A stretch of 64,000 nucleotides of DNA. It comes from Pseudomonas soli. Lineage in GTDB: Bacteria; Pseudomonadota; Gammaproteobacteria; Pseudomonadales; Pseudomonadaceae. Shown piece after piece: positions 46,183 through 56,447 of the stretch (within the stretch, counting starts at the first letter, position 1; every line of letters begins with the position of its first letter). A model generated the notes under the pieces. It had not been told where the DNA came from, did no database searches, and saw only the letters and a program-made list of their open reading frames with translations. The translations under genes were made by a program, and so were the position numbers. The stretch is from the NCBI RefSeq assembly GCF_900110655.1, contig NZ_FOEQ01000006.1, positions 124,001-188,000 on the forward strand, read 5' to 3'.

Positions 46183-46514
46183 ACTTTTTCCCCTTGGCCC
46201 TTGGCGGTCGCTGGCGCGCTGCTCTGTTTCGAGGCGGCGGTGACCTGAGGCTTCTCGCCGATCTTGTAGGTTTCCAGAATCTCGTAGGTCACGGTGTCGC
46301 GGGTGACGTTGAAGTACTGGCGGCAGCCGGCAACGTGATCCCACAGCTCGTGGTGGATGCCACGCGGGTTGTCGCGGAAGAACATGTAGGTGCCCCACTC
46401 CTCGTCGGAGCAGGCGTTCGGGTCCAGCGGGCGGGCGATATGCGCCTGGCCGGACGCGTGGAATTCTTCCTCGGAGCGCAGCTCGCCGCAGTGGGGACAG
46501 AAGATGTGCAACAT
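46179..46514 (-). CDS. soxD: sarcosine oxidase delta subunit
   Basis: A 111-residue zinc-binding subunit. The conserved ligands appear as C6-x2-C9 in FCPHCGE and in a later histidine/cysteine pair in LWDHVAGCRQYF. The segment EEWGTYMFFRDNPRGIHHEL is diagnostic. A lysine-, serine- and alanine-rich tail (TAASKQSSAPATAK) extends past the conserved core. It overlaps soxA. Confidence 0.95.
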   Translation of the reverse strand: MLHIFCPHCGELRSEEEFHASGQAHIARPLDPNACSDEEWGTYMFFRDNPRGIHHELWDHVAGCRQYFNVTRDTVTYEILETYKIGEKPQVTAASKQSSAPATAKGQGEKV

Positions 46515-46531
46515 GACGGTTGTCTCCGGGG

Positions 46532-47782
46532 TCAGTGGGCGACGGCAGCGGCGCCGTGTTCGTCGATCAGCGCGCCGTTGTAGAAACGGTCGATGGAGAA
46601 TGGCGCGGCCAGCGGGTGCATCTCGCCCTTGGCCAGGCTGGCGGCAAACACGTTGCCCGAGCCCGGGGTGGCCTTGAAGCCGCCAGTGCCCCAGCCGCAG
46701 TTGAAGAACATGTTCTTCACCGGGGTCTTGGAGATGATCGGGCAAGCGTCGGGGGTGGTGTCGACGATGCCGCCCCACTGGCGGTTCATGCGTACGCGGG
46801 AGAGGATCGGGAACATCTCGACGATCGCCTGCAGGGTGTGCTCGATGACCGGGTACGAGCCGCGCTGGCCGTAGCCGACCCAGCCGTCGATGCCGGCGCC
46901 GATCACCAGGTCGCCCTTGTCGGACTGGCTGATGTAGCCGTGCACGGCGTTGGACATGATCACGCTGTCGATGATCGGCTTGATCGGCTCCGATACCAGC
47001 GCCTGCAATGGGTGCGACTCCAGCGGCAGGCGGAAGCCGGCGAGCTTGGCCATGTGCCCGGAGTTACCGGCGGTGACCACGCCGACGCGCTTGGCGCCGA
47101 TGAAGCCCTTGTTGGTCTCGACGCCGATCACCGCGCCGTTTTCCTTGCGGAAGCCGATCACTTCGGTCTGCTGGATCAGGTCCACGCCCAGCGCGTCAGC
47201 GGCACGGGCATAGCCCCAGGCCACGGCATCGTGGCGAGCCACTCCGCCACGCCGTTGCACGGTGGCCCCGAGGATCGGGTAGCGGGTGTTCTTCGAGCAA
47301 TCCAGATAGGGGATCTCGGCCGCTACCTGTTCGGTACGGATGAGCTCGCCATCGACGCCGTTGAGGCGGTTGGCGTTGACCCGGCGCTCGGAGTCGCGGA
47401 TGTCCTGCAGGGTATGGCACAGGTTGTAGACGCCACGTTGGGAGAACATCACGTTGTAGTTGATATCCTGCGAGAGGCCTTCCCACAGCTTCATGGCGTG
47501 CTCGTACAAGTGCGCAGACTCGTCCCACAGGTAGTTGGAACGCACGATGGTGGTGTTGCGGGCGGTGTTGCCGCCGCCCAGGTAACCTTTCTCGATCACT
47601 GCGACATTGGTGATGCCGTGCTCCTTGGCCAGGTAGTAGGCGGTGGCCAGGCCATGGCCGCCACCGCCGACGATGACCACGTCGTAGACCTTCTTCGGCG
47701 TTGGCGTGCGCCACATGCGCTGCCAGTTCTCGTGGTGGCTGAGGGAGTGCTTGAAGAGGCCGAAGCCCGAATAACGTTGCAT
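46532..47782 (-). CDS. soxB: sarcosine oxidase beta subunit
   Basis: A 416-residue FAD/FMN-binding subunit that carries the sarcosine-oxidising site. The Rossmann motif [18 protein letters not shown] is followed by [15 protein letters not shown] and, near the C-terminus, [16 protein letters not shown]. The ATG at 47782 is preferred to the GTG 15 bases earlier because GGAG lies eight bases before the ATG. The gene starts 15 bases after glyA. Confidence 0.95.
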   Translation of the reverse strand: MQRYSGFGLFKHSLSHHENWQRMWRTPTPKKVYDVVIVGGGGHGLATAYYLAKEHGITNVAVIEKGYLGGGNTARNTTIVRSNYLWDESAHLYEHAMKLWEGLSQDINYNVMFSQRGVYNLCHTLQDIRDSERRVNANRLNGVDGELIRTEQVAAEIPYLDCSKNTRYPILGATVQRRGGVARHDAVAWGYARAADALGVDLIQQTEVIGFRKENGAVIGVETNKGFIGAKRVGVVTAGNSGHMAKLAGFRLPLESHPLQALVSEPIKPIIDSVIMSNAVHGYISQSDKGDLVIGAGIDGWVGYGQRGSYPVIEHTLQAIVEMFPILSRVRMNRQWGGIVDTTPDACPIISKTPVKNMFFNCGWGTGGFKATPGSGNVFAASLAKGEMHPLAAPFSIDRFYNGALIDEHGAAAVAH

Positions 47783-47797
47783 GGTGTTCTGCTCCAC

Positions 47798-49051
<1,254 letters not shown>

Positions 49052-49201
49052 CGTGTATCTCCCGGCAGCGATCGTTTCTTGTCTGGTGAGGGTTTTCCCA
49101 CCCTTTGCAGCGATGGTATGACCGGGCACGGCGGTACAGATGCCTGCGCGCGCCTTGCAATGGCGCGTTTACGACATTGTTCAAGGCACTGTGGAAAACA
49201 G

Positions 49202-49256
49202 CGCGGGAGCGGGCTTGCCCCGGATGGCCTCATCGCGGGCAAGCCCGCTCTCACGA
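49202..49256. repeat. REP pair in the glyA-ltaE divergent gap
   Basis: Two facing copies (GGGAGCGGGCTTGCCCCGGA and CATCGCGGGCAAGCCCGCTC) with almost no spacer. The position, between two divergent promoters, is unusual because REP pairs mostly lie at gene ends. Confidence 0.82.
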
Positions 49257-49345
49257 GGCCTGCGCTGCCTTTGGACAACCTGTATAGGCAACCGCCGAAT
49301 CGATGGTTTAGAGTGCGTGCCTGCGTCGTAAAAAGGACAGGCGTC

Positions 49346-50386
49346 ATGACCAACAACAACCAGCAATTCGCCAGCGACAACTATTCCGGCATCTGCCCCG
49401 AAGCCTGGGCCGCGATGGAAAAGGCCAACCAGGGCCACGAACGCGCCTACGGCGACGACCAGTGGACCGAACGGGCCTCGGAGTACTTCCGCAAGCTGTT
49501 CGAGACCGACTGCGAAGTGTTCTTCGCCTTCAACGGCACCGCCGCCAACTCCCTGGCCCTGGCCTCGCTGTGCCAGAGCTACCACAGCGTGATCTGCTCC
49601 GAGACCGCCCACGTCGAGACCGACGAATGCGGCGCGCCGGAGTTCTTCTCCAACGGCTCCAAGCTGCTCACCGCGCCTAGCGTCAACGGCAAGCTCACCC
49701 CCGAGTCGATCCGCGAAGTGGCGCTCAAGCGCCAGGACATCCACTACCCCAAGCCGCGGGTGGTGACCCTTACCCAGGCCACCGAAGTGGGCACCGTCTA
49801 CCGCCCCGACGAGCTCAAGGCGATCAGCGCCACCTGCAAGGAGCTGGGCCTGAACCTGCACATGGACGGCGCGCGCTTCACCAATGCCTGCGCGTTCCTC
49901 GGCTGTTCGCCGGCCGAGCTGACCTGGAAGTCTGGCGTCGATGTGCTGTGTTTTGGCGGCACCAAGAACGGCATGGCGGTGGGCGAGGCGATCCTGTTCT
50001 TCAACCGCGACCTGGCCGAGGACTTCGACTACCGCTGCAAGCAGGCCGGGCAGTTGGCGTCGAAGATGCGCTTCTTGTCGGCGCCATGGGTCGGGCTGCT
50101 CGAAGACGGCGCGTGGATGCGCCATGGCCAGCACGCCAACCACTGCGCGCAGCTGCTGGCGTCGCTGGTGAGTGACCTGCCGGGGGTGGAGCTGATGTTC
50201 CCGGTTGAGGCCAACGGGGTATTCCTGCAGATGCCGGAACCTGCGCTGGAGGCGTTGCGCAACAAAGGCTGGCGTTTCTATACCTTCATCGGTAGCGGTG
50301 GTGCTCGGTTCATGTGCTCGTGGGATACCCAAGAATCCCGCGTGCGGGAGTTGGCGGCGGATATCCGCGCCATCGTTGGTGCCTGA
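49346..50386 (+). CDS. ltaE: low-specificity L-threonine aldolase
   Basis: A 346-residue PLP enzyme cleaving L-threonine or allo-threonine to glycine and acetaldehyde. The cofactor lysine is in LCFGGTKNGMAVGEA, with LHMDGARFTNA binding PLP. It is divergent from glyA and joins the glycine/serine branch. The start follows AAAGGA; the much longer open frame upstream is antisense to the sox genes. Confidence 0.93.
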   Translation: MTNNNQQFASDNYSGICPEAWAAMEKANQGHERAYGDDQWTERASEYFRKLFETDCEVFFAFNGTAANSLALASLCQSYHSVICSETAHVETDECGAPEFFSNGSKLLTAPSVNGKLTPESIREVALKRQDIHYPKPRVVTLTQATEVGTVYRPDELKAISATCKELGLNLHMDGARFTNACAFLGCSPAELTWKSGVDVLCFGGTKNGMAVGEAILFFNRDLAEDFDYRCKQAGQLASKMRFLSAPWVGLLEDGAWMRHGQHANHCAQLLASLVSDLPGVELMFPVEANGVFLQMPEPALEALRNKGWRFYTFIGSGGARFMCSWDTQESRVRELAADIRAIVGA

Positions 50387-50394
50387 CAGACCCT

Positions 50395-50453
50395 AATCGC
50401 GGGGCAAGCCCGCTCCCACGCAACTGTCGTGGGAGCGGGCTTGCCCCGCGATT
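50395..50453. repeat. perfect REP pair at the ltaE/mcpH convergent junction
   Basis: Two exactly complementary 26-base arms (positions 50395-50420 and 50428-50453) flank a seven-base loop. Rightward it is followed by GTTTTA and starts nine bases after the ltaE stop. It is well placed to terminate ltaE and to separate it from the chemoreceptor transcript coming the other way. Confidence 0.92.
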
Positions 50454-50456
50454 GTT

Positions 50457-52394
50457 TTACAGCCTGAACCCACCCATCTGTCGCGCCAGGTCATCGGCCA
50501 AACCACGCAGCGCCTGGCACTCCTCGCGGCAATCCTGCACCTCGGCCGCCGTCTGCCGCGCCAGGTCGGAAATGCCCTGTACCGTCCGGTTGATCTCCTC
50601 GGTCACCGCCGACTGTTCCTCGGTGGCCGTGGCTACCTGCTCGTTCATGCCGCTGATGCGCTCGACCTGATCGGTGATCGCGCCGAGCGAGGTACCAGTG
50701 CGCTGGCTCGACTCGACACCGTTGCCGGTGGCCGTTTGCCCGGCCTGCATCGACGCCACCGCCATGCCTGCGCCCTGCTTGAGACGCTGGATCATCTGCT
50801 GCACTTCGTCGGTGGACACCTGGGTGCGGCGCGCCAAGGTGCGTACTTCATCGGCGACAACCGCGAAGCCCCGGCCCATCTCACCGGCCCGCGCTGCCTC
50901 TATGGCGGCGTTGAGCGCCAGCAGGTTGGTCTGCTCGGATATGCTGCGGATCACCGCCAGCACCTCATCGATCGAGGCAACCTCGTCGGCCAGCTGGGTC
51001 ACGGCCTCGGCGGCGCGGCCGATCTCCCCGGACATGCCCTCGATGTTGTGGATCGAGCGGCGCACCACCTCCCGCGCCTGCAGCGCTTCGTCCCGCGCCG
51101 ATTGCGAGGCGTGGGCGGCGGAGCCGGCGTTCTGGGCGATATCCTGCACGGTCAGGCCCATTTCATGCACCGCGGTGGCGACCATTTCGGTCATCTCCTG
51201 CTGGCGGCCCGAGCGCTCGGCGGTGTTGTCCACCACCTGGGTCACCTGCTCCACCGACCGGTGCAGGCGTTCGGTGGTGCGCAGCACCTCGCCAATCAGG
51301 CCGCGTTGACTGTCGAGAAAGCGGTTGAAACCCCGGGCCAGATCGCCCAGTTCGTCCTGGCGCGCATCGTCCAGGCGATGGCTGAGGTCGCCCGCGCCAC
51401 CGCCGATCTGCACCAGCGCCGCTGTGACCTGGCGGATCGGCCGTACCAGCCCGCGCGCCAGCAGCACCACCAGCAACAACGAGATCAGCGCCACGGCGCC
51501 GCCAATCAGGCAGGTCTGCCAGATGGCCTGGCGCGCCTGGGCGTAGATCTCGGTTTCCGGCACCTCGGCCACCAGCGTCCAGTTCAGGTCGCGCAAGGGC
51601 AGGCCCAAGGCCAGGTAGTCCTCGCCATCACGTTGGAAACGGCTGCTGCGCAGGCCCTCGCCGCCCATCAGCACAGCGTTTGCCGCCTCGACGTCCAGCT
51701 GCTCGGCAAGTTGACGCTTGCCGCTGAACTGCTGGTCGGGATGAACCTGGATCAGCCCGTCGTTGCGCACCAGGAACACCTTGCCGTGCTCGCCGAAGCT
51801 GAAGTCGTGGATCAGCTTGGACAGCTCGGTCATGCGCAGGCCCATGCCTGCCACGCCCACCAGCTGGCCGGCCTTTTCCACGCGATAGTCGATGAACAGC
51901 GCCAGTTCCCCCGTGGAGCCATCGATGTCGATGTTCAGCATGCGTTCGGCGCCGCTGTCGATATAGCCGTAGAACCAGTTGTCCTTGGGGTTGGCGCGGC
52001 TGAGGGTGCGGTCAAGGCCTTTTTCGTTGTAGTAGTTGCCACTCACCGTGGAGGCGAACAGGGTGGTAAAGGCGTGGTTGCGCTGCTTGGCGGCGTCGAG
52101 GTACTCGATGAACGCCGGCAGCGCGGCGGGATCTTCACCGGCAGCCAGCCAGTCGCGCAGGAGGGTGTTGCCGGCGATATCTGCGGCCGCCACCAGCGGG
52201 CGGCCGAGCATGCGCTCGATATCGTTGCGGATGGCCTCGATACTGGCCGGCAAGGCCGTATCGACTAGATAGCGCTCGGTGAGGCGGTTGAGCGCCACCG
52301 TATAGATCGCCACCACCACCAGGATGCTCGCCAGCAGGGCGGCGCCCATGCTCGCGATCAATTGCCACTGGATGCTCCGCTGCCAGATGCGCAT
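50457..52394 (-). CDS. mcpH: methyl-accepting chemotaxis protein (McpH-like, dCache)
   Basis: A 645-residue chemoreceptor. It has an N-terminal span (about 10-32), a periplasmic region of about 260 residues, the size of a double-Cache ligand domain, a second span (about 290-312), HAMP, and a signalling domain with the hairpin [34 protein letters not shown]. Its place beside ltaE matches P. putida McpH, a receptor for metabolisable purines, as I recall it; the ligand is inferred from synteny. The ATG at 52394 has GGGAG well placed. Confidence 0.85.
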   Translation of the reverse strand: MRIWQRSIQWQLIASMGAALLASILVVVAIYTVALNRLTERYLVDTALPASIEAIRNDIERMLGRPLVAAADIAGNTLLRDWLAAGEDPAALPAFIEYLDAAKQRNHAFTTLFASTVSGNYYNEKGLDRTLSRANPKDNWFYGYIDSGAERMLNIDIDGSTGELALFIDYRVEKAGQLVGVAGMGLRMTELSKLIHDFSFGEHGKVFLVRNDGLIQVHPDQQFSGKRQLAEQLDVEAANAVLMGGEGLRSSRFQRDGEDYLALGLPLRDLNWTLVAEVPETEIYAQARQAIWQTCLIGGAVALISLLLVVLLARGLVRPIRQVTAALVQIGGGAGDLSHRLDDARQDELGDLARGFNRFLDSQRGLIGEVLRTTERLHRSVEQVTQVVDNTAERSGRQQEMTEMVATAVHEMGLTVQDIAQNAGSAAHASQSARDEALQAREVVRRSIHNIEGMSGEIGRAAEAVTQLADEVASIDEVLAVIRSISEQTNLLALNAAIEAARAGEMGRGFAVVADEVRTLARRTQVSTDEVQQMIQRLKQGAGMAVASMQAGQTATGNGVESSQRTGTSLGAITDQVERISGMNEQVATATEEQSAVTEEINRTVQGISDLARQTAAEVQDCREECQALRGLADDLARQMGGFRL

Positions 52395-52426
52395 GTGCCA
52401 CTCCCCGATAATTATTGTTTTTCGGG

Positions 52427-52440
52427 AAGTGTATACACTT
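52427..52440. promoter_or_regulatory. perfect 14-base palindrome upstream of mcpH
   Basis: AAGTGTATACACTT is its own reverse complement and lies 33 bases before the mcpH start, next to an AT-rich stretch (AATAATTATC on the minus strand) that could be a -10. The TGTATACA core is typical of HutC-subfamily GntR operators. No regulator gene is adjacent. Confidence 0.5.
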
Positions 52441-52483
52441 AAGTATCCAGTTGTTCCAGTGATCTGCGACAGACTGGACGCCC

Positions 52484-52512
52484 GCATCGCGGGGCAAGCT
52501 CGCTCTCACGAA
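52484..52512. repeat. single REP
   Basis: One copy (GCATCGCGGGGCAAGCTCGC) with a partner too degraded to see, between mcpH and the ZapA-like gene. Confidence 0.75.
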
Positions 52513-52530
52513 GGCGCACGATGACGTCAG

Positions 52531-52833
52531 TCAGACGTCGGAGACGGCCTTGCTGATGGCATCGACCGTAGCGTCGATCTGCGCCTGGGTGCGCTCGAGG
52601 GTGCGGTCGTGCTCGCGCTGCAGTTCGATCTGCTTGGAGCACAGGTTCAGGGCTGCCAGCACCAGCAGCTTGTCGCCGATCAGGGTCGGGTAGCTGCGCT
52701 TGGTCTCGGCCAGGGCGACATTGAGCATGCGCACGGCCTGGTTCAGGGTTTCTTCCTGGCCCTCGGGGGCCTTCAGCGAATAGTCGTTGCCCAGGATCGA
52801 CACGACGTTGACCGGCTGCGCTTGCAGTCTCAT
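52531..52833 (-). CDS. ZapA-like cell-division protein (divergent paralogue)
   Basis: A 100-residue protein matching the ZapA plan: an N-terminal beta domain (NVVSILGNDYSLKAPEGQEE), then helix (LNQAVRMLNVALAETK), the conserved LLVLAALNLCSKQIELQRE and a C-terminal coiled coil. It is clearly different from the usual Pseudomonas ZapA, which as I recall begins near VTVQILDKEYCI. The usual neighbours (6S RNA, 5-formyl-THF cyclo-ligase) are absent. The start overlaps the upstream gene by four bases (ATGA). ZapA bundles FtsZ; whether this copy does is unknown. Confidence 0.75.
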   Translation of the reverse strand: MRLQAQPVNVVSILGNDYSLKAPEGQEETLNQAVRMLNVALAETKRSYPTLIGDKLLVLAALNLCSKQIELQREHDRTLERTQAQIDATVDAISKAVSDV

Positions 52834-53060
52834 GCGTTCACGACACCTGCGCTGGCGCGCTCGACCAAGGCCTGGATGCGCGCGGCGGTGGCGCCGTGCT
52901 TCTCTTCCTGCTCCATGAGCGACAACTGCAGGCTGTCGTTCTCTTCCTTGGCTTGCGCCAGTTCCTGGCTGAGGCTGGCGTTCTGTTCGGCCAGCTGTGC
53001 GTTCTTGTGCATCAGGTCGCTGACCAGTTGCTCGAGTTGATTCAGGGAAGTTTCCAACAT
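52830..53060 (-). CDS. small coiled-coil protein coupled to the ZapA-like gene (ZapB/TIGR02449-like)
   Basis: A 76-residue protein starting MLETSLNQLEQLVSDLMHKN and almost wholly coiled-coil, with leucine-type heptads through ENDSLQLSLMEQEEKH. Small coiled-coil proteins beside zapA are common in gammaproteobacteria, and E. coli ZapB is of this kind. A longer in-frame start adds a Cys/Arg-rich leader with no support. It is the first of a coupled pair. Confidence 0.7.
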   Translation of the reverse strand: MLETSLNQLEQLVSDLMHKNAQLAEQNASLSQELAQAKEENDSLQLSLMEQEEKHGATAARIQALVERASAGVVNA

Positions 53061-53247
53061 GCGTCTATCTCGGTTGTTGCAAAGGGCGCACACGATAAGG
53101 AAAAACCTGCGCCCCCGCCATTAAATATCGGATTCAAAAGGTGTTTGCCGGGTTGAGGTTGACCCAGGATCAGCCCCCTTGTTCCGACCTAGGTCAACCG
53201 CTGGTCAGGAAAATAGTTAGCTGCCTCACAATTTCATCAAGTCAGCC

Positions 53248-53274
53248 TAAAGACTGGCCGGTCACGACCGATAG
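53248..53274 (+). promoter_or_regulatory. sigma-28 (FliA) promoter of the second chemoreceptor gene
   Basis: TAAAGACT, an 11-base spacer, then ACCGATAG. The FliA consensus is TAAAGTTT-N11-GCCGATAA, so spacing is exact and the -10 matches at six of eight bases. It lies about 60 bases before the preferred start codon, as expected for a flagellar-regulon chemoreceptor. Confidence 0.75.
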
Positions 53275-53336
53275 GCAGGCAGGTCTTCTTCCGTCGCATG
53301 GATCGCGGCACCTCCTCTGCCTTGGAAACCGCCTCC

Positions 53337-54962
53337 ATGTCCTTACGCAATATGAATATCGCGCCCCGCGCGTTGCTCGGGTTCGCCGTGATCGGTGTGC
53401 TGATGCTCGGCCTGGGTATCTTCTCGCTGATCCAGATGGGCAACATCCGCCAGGCCGGCGTGACCATCGAAGAAGTCAGCGTGCCCAGCATCAAGACCCT
53501 CGACGAGCTGACCGCACTGAACCTGCGCCTGCGCACCCTCTCCTACCGCCTGCTGCTCAACCGCGAGCCGGCCACCCAGCAAGACACCCTGCGCCTGCTG
53601 GACGAGCGCAACGCGCAGATCGACAAGGCGCGCCGCGCCTACGAGCCGCTGGTGACCGCCGCCGACGAGAAGGCCGCCTTCGACCAGTACGGCCTGCTGC
53701 TCAACCAGTACCGCCAGCTCGAGGCGCGCATGCGCAGCCTGAGCCAGGCCGGCGACCTCGATGCCCTGCGCGAACTGCTCAACCGCGACCTGCTGGACAA
53801 CTCCGAGCAGATCAACAAGGTCATGGACGCGCTGGTGCGCATCAACACCGAGCAGACCAGCGCCACCAACGCCCAGGCGGCCGAGCAGTACAGCGGCGCC
53901 TTCGCCCTGGTCATCAGCCTGCTGGTAGCGGCCACGGTGCTGACCTTGCTGTTCGCCTTCCTGCTCACCCGCAGCATCGTCAAGCCCATCGACGAGGCGC
54001 TCAAGGCCGCCGAGCAGATCGCCGAAGGCGACCTGACCCACAGCATTCACGCCGACGGCACCGACGAGGCCGCGCGCCTGCTCAAGGCCATGGCCAAGAT
54101 GCAGGACAAGCTGCGCGACACCCTGCAGCTGATCGCAGGCTCCGCCACCCAGCTGGCCTCCGCCGCCGAAGAGCTGAACAGCGTCACCGACGAAAGCGCC
54201 CGTGGCCTGCAGCAGCAGAACAACGAGATCGAGCAGGCCGCCACCGCCGTTACCGAGATGACCAGTGCCGTCGAAGAAGTGGCCCGTAACGCGGTCAGCA
54301 CTTCGGAAGCCTCCAGCGAAGCCAGCCGCTCGGCCGGCGATGGCCGCGACCTGGTACTGGAGACCGTGGGCGCCATCGAGCGCATGAGCGGCGATGTGCA
54401 GGCCACCGCCAAGCTGATCGCACACCTCGCCGAGCAGTCCCGTGATATCGGCAAGGTGCTCGACGTGATCCGCGGCCTGGCCGACCAGACCAACCTGCTG
54501 GCGCTCAACGCCGCCATCGAGGCCGCCCGCGCTGGCGAGGCAGGCCGTGGTTTTGCCGTGGTTGCCGACGAAGTGCGTGCCCTGGCTCACCGCACCCAGC
54601 AGTCCACCAGCGAGATCGAGCGGATGATCGGCAGCATCCAGGGTGGCACCGAGCAGGCCGTGGACTCGATGCGCACCAGCACCGAGCGCGCCGAATCGAC
54701 CCTGAACATCGCCCGTGGCGCGGGCCTGGCACTGGACACCATCGCCGGCGCGGTGGCGCAGATCAACGAGCGCAACCTGGTGATTGCCAGCGCCGCCGAG
54801 GAGCAGGCCCAGGTGGCCCGCGAGGTGGACCGCAACCTGGTGAACATCAACGACCTGTCGGTGCAGAGTGCCACCGGGGCGCACCAGACCAGCGCGGCAA
54901 GTGCCGAACTGTCGCGGCTGGCGGTGGATCTGAATGGGTTGGTGGCGCGATTCCGTACCTGA
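53337..54962 (+). CDS. methyl-accepting chemotaxis protein (4-helix-bundle type)
   Basis: A 541-residue chemoreceptor starting [20 protein letters not shown], the usual opening of Pseudomonas receptors. A span at about 11-31 is followed by a periplasmic domain of about 155 residues, all helical ([20 protein letters not shown]), consistent with a 4HB_MCP sensor. Then come a span (about 188-210), HAMP and the hairpin [35 protein letters not shown]. An ATG 13 codons earlier is possible but has a poor ribosome site. The ligand is unknown. A FliA promoter precedes it. Confidence 0.9.
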   Translation: MSLRNMNIAPRALLGFAVIGVLMLGLGIFSLIQMGNIRQAGVTIEEVSVPSIKTLDELTALNLRLRTLSYRLLLNREPATQQDTLRLLDERNAQIDKARRAYEPLVTAADEKAAFDQYGLLLNQYRQLEARMRSLSQAGDLDALRELLNRDLLDNSEQINKVMDALVRINTEQTSATNAQAAEQYSGAFALVISLLVAATVLTLLFAFLLTRSIVKPIDEALKAAEQIAEGDLTHSIHADGTDEAARLLKAMAKMQDKLRDTLQLIAGSATQLASAAEELNSVTDESARGLQQQNNEIEQAATAVTEMTSAVEEVARNAVSTSEASSEASRSAGDGRDLVLETVGAIERMSGDVQATAKLIAHLAEQSRDIGKVLDVIRGLADQTNLLALNAAIEAARAGEAGRGFAVVADEVRALAHRTQQSTSEIERMIGSIQGGTEQAVDSMRTSTERAESTLNIARGAGLALDTIAGAVAQINERNLVIASAAEEQAQVAREVDRNLVNINDLSVQSATGAHQTSAASAELSRLAVDLNGLVARFRT

Positions 54963-54971
54963 TCCTCAAAC

Positions 54972-55036
54972 GCATCGCGGGGCAAGCCCGCTCCCACCAG
55001 CCTCACTGCGTGGGAGCGGGCTTGCCCCGCGATCGC
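54972..55036. repeat. REP pair at a convergent junction
   Basis: Facing canonical copies (CGGGGCAAGCCCGCTCCCAC and GTGGGAGCGGGCTTGCCCCG) with a 12-base loop lie between the convergent chemoreceptor and gbcB genes, ten bases after the former. Confidence 0.9.
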
Positions 55037-55049
55037 ATCCGATCGAGGA

Positions 55050-56150
55050 TCAATACTCGATCCGCACATCCCCCTTTGGCACGCTGCAGCACGACAGGAT
55101 GTAGCCCTCGGCCTCGTCCTCCTCGGTGATCCCGCCGTTGTGCTCCATCTCCACCTCGCCGCCGAGCTTGAGCACCTTGCAGGTGCCGCAGATGCCCATG
55201 CCGCAGGCCTTGGGGATCATCAGCCCGACCTTGGCCGCCGCCGCATGCACGGTTTCGCCCGGGGCCACGCGGATGCTCTTGTCACTGCCGACGAACTCCA
55301 CCAGGTTGAGGTCGGCTGCATCCACTTCCGGCGCATCGGCCGCCGCTTCGGCGTGCTCCACTGCGTCGGCCTTGGCTTCAGGCGGCGTCGCGCCGAACGA
55401 TTCCTCGTGGTAGTTCTTCATGTCGAAGCCGACCGCTTCGAGCATGCGCTTGACCGCGCTCATGTAGGGCGTGGGGCCGCAGCAGAAGATGGTGCGCTCA
55501 AGGTAGTCCGGGGCGATCAGCTCCATCAGCCGCTGGTTGAGGTAGCCGCGATAACCCGCCCACGGCTCGCCCAACCCGTGCTTCTCGCAAATGATATGCA
55601 GGCTGAAGTTGGGGATGCGCGAGGCCATCTGTTCCAGCTCGCGGTGGTAGATGATGTCTTTCGGCGAGCGGGCGCTGTGCACGAAGACCATGTCGACATT
55701 GGCGTTGGTGTCGTAGAACCAGCGCGCCATGGACATCACCGGGGTGATGCCGACGCCGCCGGACAGATAAAGGGTCTTGCCGGCCGGGAAGTCGATGGCG
55801 TTGAACAGCCCCACCGGCCCGTGCACCGGCAACTCGGCGCCTTCGTGCATGGTGTCGTGGAGGAAGTTGGAGACCAGCCCGCCCGGCACCCGCTTGACGG
55901 TGATCGAGAAGCTGTAAGGCACCGACGGCGAGCTGGAGATGGTGTACGAACGCATCACCGGCTTGCCTTCGATCTCCAGCTCAAGGGTGACGAACTGCCC
56001 GGGCTTGAAGAAGAACATGATCGGCTGGTCGGCCATGAAGCAGAAGGTGCGCACGTCCCAGGTTTCCTGGATGACCTTGACGCAACGCACGATGTGGCGG
56101 CCATTGGCCCAGGTCTGGGTGGTAACCGGATTGAGGAAGGTATCGGACAT
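55050..56150 (-). CDS. gbcB: glycine betaine demethylase reductase subunit
   Basis: A 366-residue ferredoxin reductase. The FAD-binding barrel has RSYTISSSPSVPYSFSITVK. The NAD-binding domain has LYLSGGVGITPVMSMARWF and FCCGPTPYM. The C-terminal plant-type [2Fe-2S] domain has CGMGICGTCKVL plus a fourth cysteine in ILSCCS. It passes electrons from NAD(P)H to the Rieske oxygenase GbcA, encoded divergently. An acidic Ala-rich linker (about 275-305) separates the reductase and ferredoxin parts. The ATG at 56150 has GGAG six bases before. Confidence 0.93.
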   Translation of the reverse strand: MSDTFLNPVTTQTWANGRHIVRCVKVIQETWDVRTFCFMADQPIMFFFKPGQFVTLELEIEGKPVMRSYTISSSPSVPYSFSITVKRVPGGLVSNFLHDTMHEGAELPVHGPVGLFNAIDFPAGKTLYLSGGVGITPVMSMARWFYDTNANVDMVFVHSARSPKDIIYHRELEQMASRIPNFSLHIICEKHGLGEPWAGYRGYLNQRLMELIAPDYLERTIFCCGPTPYMSAVKRMLEAVGFDMKNYHEESFGATPPEAKADAVEHAEAAADAPEVDAADLNLVEFVGSDKSIRVAPGETVHAAAAKVGLMIPKACGMGICGTCKVLKLGGEVEMEHNGGITEEDEAEGYILSCCSVPKGDVRIEY

Positions 56151-56447
56151 GTTCATCTCCAGCAGCCGACTGTCGGCCTTTCTTATGGCTCCGATAATGC
56201 GCATAGCGCCGTCTACGTACATTCCCATCCGCGACATCGGCGTGCTTATCGCGACCAGCCCCGCGCTACAAGGGCTGGCGCGTCGGAATTCGATGCGGCC
56301 ATGTCGCCCGTGGATATGGTCCTTTCCCGGCCCGGACGCACACTCCTCGGCAAAACAACACGCTGTTTATCCCAAAGAACAGCCTTGCGGCACTACAACA
56401 ACGATTAGCCACTTCAGCCGGCCGCACGCGGCCACGAGGACCACACG
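56151..56447. other. gbcB-gbcA divergent promoter region
   Basis: About 300 bases between divergent gbc genes, with no gene. In P. aeruginosa the AraC-type activator GbdR binds here. I did not find a motif I can assign confidently. Confidence 0.5.

Noticed and set aside
42364..46248. 1294-codon rightward open frame across the sox region
   Set aside because: Antisense shadow of soxA, soxG and purU, caused by high GC; the minus-strand proteins have full family motifs.
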